Source of the DNA: Cytophagales bacterium
GTDB taxonomy: Bacteria; Bacteroidota; Bacteroidia; Cytophagales; UBA9547
Direction: 5' to 3'
DNA: 9,372 nucleotides
Assembly (NCBI GenBank): GCA_025360395.1
Contig: JANYCH010000227.1
Coordinates: 1 to 9,372 of the forward strand
Shown in pieces: positions 1 to 5,944 of this stretch. The translations under genes were made by a program, and so were the position numbers. The notes under the pieces were generated by a model. It was not told the origin of the DNA. It saw nothing but the letters and a program-made list of their open reading frames with translations, and ran no database searches. Numbering within the stretch: the stretch's first letter is position 1; every line of letters starts with the position of its first letter.

Positions 1-1381
1 CCGTAACTTCCCTGGCTAATTGGATCGCCCGTGAAGCATACAAGATATCCTGCATGGTTTCTATCCCACTTACCTCGTCAAAAAACCATCCGCAACTGGT
101 ATACATTAACATTGCATGGTATTGCATTTCAAGCAGTTTCAATACTTTGATATATTGATCTGGCTTTAACTTTTTCTTAGCCCTGCTATCGATAAATTCT
201 TTAACTCTCTCCTTATTTCGGTCGCGGATAACTTGTATGTAAGAGTCCCTGATTTCCCAAATGTCTTTAACCAGCGGGCTAAGCTCCTTTTCATATAGTG
301 GCACAAGCTGATCCCGCACCCAATCAAATGCAGCTCTCAAAGGCCCTCTCCATTTCTGATTATAATTTGGTGTACCTGCATTACAACCGCAATCGCTTCT
401 CCATCTTTCAATGCCATGAGAACAACTCCAGGAAGATGCTTCAATGATCTGAGCTTCATATTCCGGTGGATTTTTTTCCAGGAATTCAGCATAAATGGTC
501 ACTTTAGTATTTGAACATTTTTCTATGTTATGCAAGCAATAAGACAAAGCCATTTCTCCAAAATGATGATGATGCCCATAGCTTTCCCCGTCCGTGGCAA
601 TGTTTATTATTTCAGGTGTATCGTTATCAGAAAGACAACCAAGTAACCTGTTGCAAAATTTATTACCGTCATCAAGCAGGTGCTCAAATGCGATCCCCAT
701 AGAAACCGGCCCATCATAAAAAAACAAAGAGATTTTGGCACCGGAAGGTAGATTACACAAATAAGCCCTTCTTGGATCTATTCTTGCATTTGTAGCGTCA
801 TGCCAGTTTTCTTCCCCTGGTTTTCTAAAACTTTTAGCCTGATAGGGAGACAGGATCGTAAACTTAATTTCATGCTTTGCTAATAATTCAAGTGTTAGCG
901 TGTCCATAGCAGCTTCTCCGCACCACATTCCTTCTGGTTTTCGCTGAAACCTGGCTTCAAAATCCTTTATCCCCCAGATAATCTGGGTTTCTTTATCCCT
1001 GTCATTGGCCAGGGGCATAATCATGTGGTTATAGGCCTGGGCAATAGCAGAACCATGTCCCGAGTATCTTTTTTGACTTTCCCTGTCAGCATCTAAAATT
1101 ACCTGGTAGGTTTCCGGTTGGTTTTTTTCCATCCATTCCAGCAAGGTAGGGCCATAATTAAAGCTGATGTATTCGTAGTTATTTACTATATCTACGATTG
1201 CACCATCTTTGTCCAAAATACGCGATGCGGCATTTCTAGCATAGCATTGTGCTAAAATACGATGATTCCAATCGTGAAAAGGATAGGCCGAATCCTGGAT
1301 CTCAATATCGTTCAACCACGGATTTTCTCTCGGTGGTTGGTAAAAGTGCCCATGGACACATACGAATTTATTGCCAGCCAT
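1..1381 (-). CDS. Glycoside hydrolase family 57 protein with DUF3536-type C-terminal region (3' end outside window)
   Basis: A continuous frame of 460 codons starts at ATG 1379-1381 and stays open to the left edge, so the C-terminus is missing. The GH57 motifs are visible in order. Motif 1 is HGHFYQPP at residues 10-17. A second conserved block is GHGSAIAQAYNHMIMPL at 108-124. GMWCGEAAMD at 151-160 holds the probable catalytic nucleophile Glu156. TDGESYGHHH at 263-272 holds the probable acid/base Asp264. The Cys- and Trp-rich stretch SHGIERWRSDCGC (321-333) and what follows match the arrangement of GH57 proteins with a DUF3536 C-terminal part. The family acts on alpha-1,4/1,6-glucans in the cytoplasm; no signal peptide is seen. 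The exact reaction (amylase, glucanotransferase or branching) cannot be read from the sequence. The gene lies three bases after the treZ stop and in the same frame, so co-transcription and coupled translation are likely. The treZ stop also fixes the start, since no upstream in-frame start is possible. Confidence 0.9.
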   Translation of the reverse strand, partial: MAGNKFVCVHGHFYQPPRENPWLNDIEIQDSAYPFHDWNHRILAQCYARNAASRILDKDGAIVDIVNNYEYISFNYGPTLLEWMEKNQPETYQVILDADRESQKRYSGHGSAIAQAYNHMIMPLANDRDKETQIIWGIKDFEARFQRKPEGMWCGEAAMDTLTLELLAKHEIKFTILSPYQAKSFRKPGEENWHDATNARIDPRRAYLCNLPSGAKISLFFYDGPVSMGIAFEHLLDDGNKFCNRLLGCLSDNDTPEIINIATDGESYGHHHHFGEMALSYCLHNIEKCSNTKVTIYAEFLEKNPPEYEAQIIEASSWSCSHGIERWRSDCGCNAGTPNYNQKWRGPLRAAFDWVRDQLVPLYEKELSPLVKDIWEIRDSYIQVIRDRNKERVKEFIDSRAKKKLKPDQYIKVLKLLEMQYHAMLMYTSCGWFFDEVSGIETMQDILYASRAIQLAREVT

Positions 1382-1384
1382 TAG

Positions 1385-3211
1385 TTATTTAGTATAGATT
1401 ATGATTGAATGTCCTTTGATTATGATCGAATCGCCAATATTTGCCTGATCGGCTGCCACCTTTCCGGGCCCAAGCCAGACATTATCAGCCGAATCAAGGA
1501 AGAGTTTCCAATCAGAACCTAAGGGAATGGAGAAAATCGCATCTTCTTTATTATAATTGATCACGATGTAAACATCATTTTCTTCCGCCATTTCAAAATG
1601 ACGGGTAATTTTCAGAAGACCTTTCTCCTCATCCATCTGAACATTTAAGGAATCCCTGTCGGTATGTTTAAAAGAAGGATGTTCTTTTCTGAACCTTATC
1701 AATTTTTTATAGTACTCAAACAAAGTAACCTTATTCTGTTCTTCGCCGAAATTCCAGTTAAGCTTAGACTTGTTGAAGGTTTCTTCATCATAAGGATCCG
1801 GTGCTTCGCCCTGGAAATTGAAATAAGAAAATTCCTTTTTCCGTCCTTCCCTTATTCCTTCGATGAGGGCTTTATCTGTATGGCTTATGAAATATTGAAA
1901 TGGTGCATTCTCTGCAAATTCTTCTCCCATAAATAACATTGGGACAGATGGGGAAATCAGTACAGACCCAGCCATCACTTTCAAGGCCTCAAAAGATACC
2001 AATGTGCTTATCCTGTCACCCAGCAGCCTGTTACCAACCTGATCATGGTTCTGACAAAATATGACAAACTGCGAAAAAGGATTAGTTTTAGGCAAATTGC
2101 CAAATGTTTTTTTGCGGTGTTTGGAATAATGACCGGAGTACACAAAAGTATCCTGAAACGCCCGTCTCATATGTTCTAGCATTCCAAAGTCTTCATAATA
2201 GCCATCAGTATCTCCAGTTATTACAGATCTTAAAGCATGATGAAATTCGTCGCACCATTGCCCGTCAAGGCCATACCCACCTTCCGTTACAGGACTAATG
2301 TATTTTGGATCGTTAAGATCGCACTCGCCGATTAAAATATGGCCTCGTCCGGTTTCCTGCTCTAATTCTTTTACTGCAAGTGTGAGTTCTTTAGCAAAAT
2401 GAAATGCTCCCATGTCTTTACAGGCATGGATGGCATCTAACCGAAGTGCATCCACATGATAGTCGCGAAACCACATCAGGGCATTCTGGATGAAATAATT
2501 CCTCACTTCATCACTGTGGGCATCATCAAAATTTATGGCTGATCCCCAAGGAGTGGAATATTTATCAGTATGATATTTGCCAAATTTTTCATGATAACTG
2601 CCTTCCGGCCCGAAGTGATTGTATACAGCATCGATTATTACTGCAATTCCAGATTGATGACAAGCGTCAACAAGTTTTTTTAAACCTTCCGGACCACCGT
2701 AAGAACTCTGGACAGCAAAAGGATAAACGCCATCGTAACCCCAATTTCTGTTACCTGGAAACTGGCCAACCGGCATAATTTCTATTGCATTGATCCCTAA
2801 TTCATTCAGATATGGGATTTTGGTAATTATACCTTCAAATGTTCCGTCCTCTGTAAATGTCCCTGTATGAAGTTCATATATAATCATTTCCTTCAAAGGC
2901 ATGCCTTTCCATTCAGCATCCGTCCAGTTAAATGCACTATGGTCAGTGATCTGACTTGGACCATGAATATCTTGAGGCTGGTATTGTGAAGCTGGGTCAG
3001 GCCATTTTTCACCGTCCACCTCGATCAAATATAAATCTGATGGAATTACTTCTTTTGAAGATCCGGTCCAGTAACCAAATTCCCCTTTTTGAAATACTAA
3101 TTCTTTATTGTTTTTAGAAACAATAACAGCCTTTACCGATTTTGCTTCCGGGGCCCAAACACTAAATTCACATTTACCATTCTGGTAATGGCTACCAATA
3201 GATCTTCTCAT
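1385..3211 (-). CDS. treZ: Malto-oligosyltrehalose trehalohydrolase (GH13)
   Basis: The 608-residue protein is full length for TreZ (EC 3.2.1.141), which hydrolyses the alpha-1,4 bond next to the trehalose end of maltooligosyl-trehalose and releases free trehalose in the cytosol. Residues 1-90 form a CBM48-like beta domain (CEFSVWAPEA at 14-23). The GH13 barrel follows with its four regions: DAVYNH at 194-199; DALRLDAIH at 254-262 with nucleophile Asp259; IGECD at 294-298 with acid/base Glu296; and FCQNHDQ at 385-391 with transition-state stabiliser Asp390. The TreZ signatures TPWGSAINFD (220-229) and NHFGPEG (198-204) separate it from glycogen branching or debranching enzymes. An all-beta C-terminal domain ends in IIIYTK. 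The in-frame triplets before the ATG are TGA AAA, which fixes the start. The partner TreY is not in the window and may lie beyond the left edge or elsewhere. The DUF421 pair is transcribed divergently. Confidence 0.95.
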   Translation of the reverse strand: MRRSIGSHYQNGKCEFSVWAPEAKSVKAVIVSKNNKELVFQKGEFGYWTGSSKEVIPSDLYLIEVDGEKWPDPASQYQPQDIHGPSQITDHSAFNWTDAEWKGMPLKEMIIYELHTGTFTEDGTFEGIITKIPYLNELGINAIEIMPVGQFPGNRNWGYDGVYPFAVQSSYGGPEGLKKLVDACHQSGIAVIIDAVYNHFGPEGSYHEKFGKYHTDKYSTPWGSAINFDDAHSDEVRNYFIQNALMWFRDYHVDALRLDAIHACKDMGAFHFAKELTLAVKELEQETGRGHILIGECDLNDPKYISPVTEGGYGLDGQWCDEFHHALRSVITGDTDGYYEDFGMLEHMRRAFQDTFVYSGHYSKHRKKTFGNLPKTNPFSQFVIFCQNHDQVGNRLLGDRISTLVSFEALKVMAGSVLISPSVPMLFMGEEFAENAPFQYFISHTDKALIEGIREGRKKEFSYFNFQGEAPDPYDEETFNKSKLNWNFGEEQNKVTLFEYYKKLIRFRKEHPSFKHTDRDSLNVQMDEEKGLLKITRHFEMAEENDVYIVINYNKEDAIFSIPLGSDWKLFLDSADNVWLGPGKVAADQANIGDSIIIKGHSIIIYTK

Positions 3212-3246
3212 TTTTCAATTAAAACATAAACAGTCAGGGTACTCAT
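3208..3246 (-). other. Short open frame overlapping the treZ start by four bases (possible leader peptide)
   Basis: ATG at 3244-3246 opens a 12-codon frame (MSTLTVYVLIEK) whose TGA stop overlaps the treZ ATG in the classic ATGA arrangement. The same frame is open further upstream to a TAA at 3301-3303, giving about 30 sense codons. The added residues look protein-like (IIPKQLERWYEYFD directly before the Met), but there is no ATG, GTG or TTG in that part. It could be a leader peptide coupling translation into treZ, the remnant 3' end of a lost gene, or chance. No homologue is recognised. It is listed because the overlap geometry is exact, not because coding is proven. Confidence 0.2.
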
Positions 3247-3369
3247 ATCAAAATATTCATACCATCGTTCTAATTGTTTTGGAATGATTTTTTTGATCGC
3301 TTACAAGCCCGGAAATCCAAAATGTGGCATTAAAAGCCCGAATAATTCCCCTTCAAATTCCTTCCTATT
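3212..3369. promoter_or_regulatory. Divergent promoter spacer between treZ and the DUF421 pair
   Basis: These 158 bases separate two genes reading away from each other, so promoters for both transcripts should lie here. I cannot place a convincing Bacteroidota-type promoter (TTG, about 20 bases, TAnnTTTG). On the minus strand, TATTTTG near 3247-3256 resembles the -7 element but lacks one base of spacing and has no upstream TTG at the right distance. No clear inverted repeat is visible. A 7-base direct repeat, AAGCCCG, occurs at 3305-3311 and 3334-3340. On the minus strand the part nearest treZ also contains a short open frame, described separately. Confidence 0.4.
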
Positions 3370-4050
3370 ATGAATGAAGATATTAAACTGACTGATTTTC
3401 ACAGAATCTTTATTGGAAAGGCTCCTACTGAATTTCTGCTTGAAGTATTGGTTCGTACAATTCTGGTTTACTTAGTGTTTTTTATGGTAATGAGATTACT
3501 GGGAAAACGCATGAATGGCCAGCTGACAGTTACCGAAATGGTCCTGATCTTAACATTGGGAGCAATTATATCTGTCCCTATGCAGGCTGTTGACAAAGGA
3601 TTGATTCAGGGAATGGTTGTTTTGATTTGTGCGCTTATTTTTCAGCGTACACTTAGCTGGTTTGCATTTAAAAATGCTGGTTTTGCAAAGCTTACACAAG
3701 GGAGCGCAAAAATTCTTATAAAAGACGGCGTTTTGCAAATGGGAGAATTAAGAAAAAATAGAGTTTCCCAGGAACTGATTTTCAGCAAATTAAGAAGCGA
3801 AAATATCTTTAACCTGGGCCAGGTAAAAAGGCTATATGTAGAAGCAGCAGGTTTATACAGCATATATCTTCAAGATGATGAAAAACCTGGACTGTCAACA
3901 TTACCTGATCCGGACAGCAATATTATTTCAGGACAAAAAAAGGCGGAAGGTATACTAGCATGCAGCATTTGCGGGACAACATTGAAAAATAAAGAAAAAG
4001 ATAAATGCCCTAATTGTAGCGAAAAAAGGTGGACAAGCGCTGTTATATAA
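3370..4050 (+). CDS. DUF421 (YetF-like) membrane protein with C-terminal zinc ribbon, first paralogue
   Basis: The 226-residue protein belongs to the DUF421/YetF family of uncharacterised bacterial membrane proteins. Three hydrophobic segments lie at roughly 25-44, 54-72 and 77-99. LRLLGKR-like sequence follows the first (RLLGKRMNGQ at 42-51), and TVTEMVLILTLGAIISVPM (53-71) follows that, both typical of the family. The soluble C-terminal domain spans about 105-180 and contains the conserved block NLGQVKRLYVEAAG (148-161). The tail adds a four-cysteine zinc ribbon: Cys198-x2-Cys201-x11-Cys213-x2-Cys216, followed by RWTSAVI at the very end. The molecular function is unknown. Bacillus relatives have been linked to spore membrane properties, which does not transfer directly here. 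The start is fixed by an in-frame TAA at 3343-3345 with no other start codon between. An 11-base gap separates it from its paralogue, so the two are almost certainly co-transcribed. Confidence 0.9.
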   Translation: MNEDIKLTDFHRIFIGKAPTEFLLEVLVRTILVYLVFFMVMRLLGKRMNGQLTVTEMVLILTLGAIISVPMQAVDKGLIQGMVVLICALIFQRTLSWFAFKNAGFAKLTQGSAKILIKDGVLQMGELRKNRVSQELIFSKLRSENIFNLGQVKRLYVEAAGLYSIYLQDDEKPGLSTLPDPDSNIISGQKKAEGILACSICGTTLKNKEKDKCPNCSEKRWTSAVI

Positions 4051-4061
4051 TCTAATTAATT

Positions 4062-4796
4062 ATGAACCAGGAGGATATAAATATTGACGATTGGGAAAGA
4101 ATACTGATGGGGCTGGTCCCACCGATCTTTTTAATCGAAGTTGTGTTTCGGATCGTCTTTACTTTTATTGTATTGCTGGTTGCGATAAGGTTATTGGGGA
4201 ACCGCCTGGCGCTGGATATGAGCAGGCTGGAACTTGTAACTAAAGTAACCCTTGCATCGGCTCTGGGCATGTCGCTGCAAAGCCCTGATAGTGGATTACT
4301 TCCCAGCCTGGTTGTTGCGATAGTGGCAGTAGTGGCCGCCAGAATTATTTCATATTTTTCTTCAAGACACCGCAAATTTGAAATATTCACACAGGATAGT
4401 CTTAGTGTTTTAGTGGAAGACGATGTAATGCACAGAGAAAACATGTCTAAAAACTATATATGCAGGCAACGTTTATTAGCACAATTAAGATCAAATAGTA
4501 TTTACCACCTAGGAGAAGTTAAGAGATTATATATTGAAGCAAATGGCTCATTCACTCTCATAAAATGTGATAATCCCGGCAATGGCTTATCTGTAATTCC
4601 TGAATGGGACCGTGAAATGAGAAAGGAGCAAAAGTATACAGATCAGAAAGTATGCTCCAATTGTGGGAAAGAAAAAAACAATTCAGATAAATGCGGTAAC
4701 TGTAATGAATCAAACTGGGAAAATGCCGTTGCCGGATCAGTAAAAGAAAAACAAAATGAAAACAAGGTTGACGAATCAGCACTTGAATTACATTAA
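4062..4796 (+). CDS. DUF421 (YetF-like) membrane protein with C-terminal zinc ribbon, second paralogue
   Basis: The 244-residue protein is a diverged tandem copy of the preceding gene. Both start with MN-(E/Q) and share the pattern RI-(F/L)-x-G-x-x-P-x-x-FL-x-EV before the first membrane segment. Hydrophobic segments lie near 22-44, 60-73 and 79-98. RLLGNR (43-48) replaces RLLGKR. The soluble domain has HLGEVKRLYIEANG (149-162), matching the other copy closely. The ribbon is Cys198-x2-Cys201-x9-Cys211-x2-Cys214, followed by NWENAV, which parallels RWTSAV in the first copy. A further charged tail of about 20 residues (KEKQNENKVDESALELH) follows the ribbon and is absent from the first copy. The function is unknown; the likely location is the inner membrane with the C-terminal domain in the cytoplasm. 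The low similarity of the membrane parts and high similarity of the KRLY block suggest an old duplication kept as a pair, perhaps as subunits of one complex (inference). Confidence 0.9.
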   Translation: MNQEDINIDDWERILMGLVPPIFLIEVVFRIVFTFIVLLVAIRLLGNRLALDMSRLELVTKVTLASALGMSLQSPDSGLLPSLVVAIVAVVAARIISYFSSRHRKFEIFTQDSLSVLVEDDVMHRENMSKNYICRQRLLAQLRSNSIYHLGEVKRLYIEANGSFTLIKCDNPGNGLSVIPEWDREMRKEQKYTDQKVCSNCGKEKNNSDKCGNCNESNWENAVAGSVKEKQNENKVDESALELH

Positions 4797-4854
4797 TAAG
4801 AAAGAGCAAATAAAGAAAAATTAAGATTAAGATAAGACTTCCTTTATGTCAATG

Positions 4855-4888
4855 TTAAAGAGGGAGGCCGTTAAGCATCCCTCTTTAA
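4855..4888. terminator. Bidirectional hairpin terminator between convergent genes
   Basis: A perfect 11-bp stem pairs TTAAAGAGGGA (4855-4865) with TCCCTCTTTAA (4878-4888) around a 12-base loop. It sits 58 bases after the second DUF421 stop and 9 bases after the end of the YtxH-like gene read from the other side. The A/T-rich stem ends supply a short U tract in either direction, so it fits a shared terminator for two convergent transcripts. Confidence 0.75.
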
Positions 4889-4897
4889 ATTAATAAG

Positions 4898-5086
4898 CTA
4901 TACAGGATTATTGATTGAAGTATTGTTAAACCTTTCAGTCATATTTCTTACAACCTCTTCCCCTTTGGCATATAAGTCATCAAATTGTCCTCTATATTGA
5001 TTTATAAAACTTTTCCCTTTATCAGATTTCAAGAAATAGGCAGCCCCAGCTACTGCGGCCAATCCTAATAAGCTATTTATTCTCAT
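4898..5086 (-). CDS. Small YtxH-like membrane-anchored protein
   Basis: The 62-residue protein begins with an Ala/Gly-rich hydrophobic segment (about residues 4-19, LLGLAAVAGAAYFL). It is followed by KSDKGKSF, which matches the pattern after the membrane helix in YtxH-type small proteins of Bacteroidota, then a short charged, probably helical stretch (QYRGQFDDLYAKGEEVVRNM). YtxH-like proteins are single-span inner membrane proteins of unknown mechanism, often induced by general stress. The gene stands alone, divergent from the omega-amidase gene and convergent with the DUF421 pair, with a strong terminator hairpin directly after it. The family call rests on the overall pattern rather than a strict motif. 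Coding is supported by the composition and the gene-like boundaries. Confidence 0.7.
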   Translation of the reverse strand: MRINSLLGLAAVAGAAYFLKSDKGKSFINQYRGQFDDLYAKGEEVVRNMTERFNNTSINNPV

Positions 5087-5120
5087 TTTGCAGGTTATTT
5101 ATTTGATGTTAAAGATAAAA

Positions 5121-5150
5121 TTCCATGCCATAGTAGTAGTTTGCATGGAA
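5121..5150. promoter_or_regulatory. Perfect 8-bp inverted repeat in the divergent spacer (possible operator or 5' UTR hairpin)
   Basis: TTCCATGC at 5121-5128 is mirrored by GCATGGAA at 5143-5150, with 14 bases between. The element occupies the middle of the 83-base spacer (5087-5169) between two divergent genes, 19 bases before the omega-amidase ATG and 34 bases before the YtxH-like ATG. This is a natural place for a dimeric regulator to act on both genes. It could equally form an RNA hairpin in one leader. There is no U tract, so it is not a terminator. On the minus strand a near match to the Bacteroidota -7 element (TATCTTTA) lies around 5109-5116. Confidence 0.4.
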
Positions 5151-5169
5151 ACACCAATAAAAGCAACTT

Positions 5170-5943
5170 ATGAGAATAGCACTTGTCCAAACCAGCATTT
5201 ATTGGGAAGATATTCAGGCAAACCTGTCAAATCTTGAGGAAAAAATCTGGAAAATGGACAAGGTTGCAGATGTGATCATTTTGCCTGAAATGTTTAGCAC
5301 TGGTTTTAGCATGAATGCTGAAAAACTCTCTGAGCCTTCTAACCTAACTACCCACAAATGGATGAAACAAATAGCAGCTCAAACGATGGCAGCTATAACA
5401 GGAAGTTATATTGTAAGAGACAATGGGAAATTTTATAATAGGCTAATCTGGGTCCAACCAGATGGAACTACCTTTAAATACGACAAAAGGCATGTTTTCA
5501 CTATGGCTGGTGAAGACAAAGTATTTGAAAAGGGGAAGGGTAAATTGATTGTTGAGTGGAAAGGCTGGAAGTTTTGTCCTTTGATCTGTTATGATCTTCG
5601 TTTTCCTGTTTGGAGTAGAAATACAAAAGCTAAAGCCTATGATTGTGTTATTTATGTGGCTAACTGGCCTCAACAAAGGGCTATTGCCTGGAACGGCCTC
5701 TTAAAGGCACGCGCTATAGAAAATATTTCTTACACAATCGGCGTGAACAGAATTGGAAATGACAATAATGGCAACTATTACCATGGAGACAGTTCGGCAT
5801 ATGATTTCTGCGGAAACTTGATGACCAATCTATCAGATAATGAAGAAATTATATTTGTTGATCTTGATAAAGGTCAATTAGACGATTTCAGGAAAAAATT
5901 CCCTGCCCTGGAAGATGGTGATGGTTTTGAAATAAAAAACTGA
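5170..5943 (+). CDS. Omega-amidase of the YafV/Nit2 type (nitrilase superfamily)
   Basis: The 257-residue protein has the nitrilase-superfamily catalytic triad: Glu40 in LPEMFSTGF, Lys106 in YDKRHVF and Cys140 in CPLICYDLRFPVWSR. The FSTGFS motif after the Glu, the MAGED stretch at 112-116 and YDLRFPVWSR are hallmarks of the YafV/omega-amidase branch. That branch hydrolyses 2-oxoglutaramate or 2-oxosuccinamate to the 2-oxo acid and ammonia, and in other organisms completes methionine-salvage transamination or repairs the products of glutamine transaminases. It is cytosolic, with no signal peptide. The length is normal. The start is fixed by an in-frame TAA at 5158-5160. The stop lies one base from the stop of the convergent kup gene, with no room for a terminator between them. 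No partner aminotransferase is present in this window, so the substrate is inferred from the family. Confidence 0.9.
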   Translation: MRIALVQTSIYWEDIQANLSNLEEKIWKMDKVADVIILPEMFSTGFSMNAEKLSEPSNLTTHKWMKQIAAQTMAAITGSYIVRDNGKFYNRLIWVQPDGTTFKYDKRHVFTMAGEDKVFEKGKGKLIVEWKGWKFCPLICYDLRFPVWSRNTKAKAYDCVIYVANWPQQRAIAWNGLLKARAIENISYTIGVNRIGNDNNGNYYHGDSSAYDFCGNLMTNLSDNEEIIFVDLDKGQLDDFRKKFPALEDGDGFEIKN

Positions 5944-5944
5944 A

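Noticed and set aside
565..576. A run encoding four consecutive histidines in the GH57 protein, resembling a tag or metal-binding insert
   Set aside because: It directly follows the GH57 acid/base motif TDGESYG, where family members are naturally His-rich. There is no sign of an engineered tag.
511..702. A 63-codon plus-strand open frame
   Set aside because: It lies entirely within the GH57 gene on the opposite strand, which carries intact catalytic motifs here. The translation resembles no protein family.
3305..3340. A 7-base direct repeat AAGCCCG, 29 bases apart, in the treZ/DUF421 spacer
   Set aside because: It is too short and has no symmetry or repeat array. Chance is a sufficient explanation.
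3304..3420. A minus-strand open stretch upstream of the TAA at 3301-3303 that encodes protein-like text
   Set aside because: It runs antisense into the start of the first DUF421 gene, where coding constraint on the other strand can keep a frame open by chance. It is separated from the treZ-proximal frame by a stop codon.
4069..4074. A perfect AGGAGG Shine-Dalgarno-like sequence just inside the second DUF421 gene
   Set aside because: It is formed by the codons for Gln3-Glu4-Asp5. The only potential start at a suitable distance is an ATT, and Bacteroidota rarely rely on this signal. The ATG at 4062 matches the N-terminus of the paralogue.
4052..4444. A 130-codon minus-strand open frame
   Set aside because: It is antisense to the second DUF421 gene. 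Its Ser/Thr/Ile-rich composition is typical of a shadow frame and it has no gene-like context.
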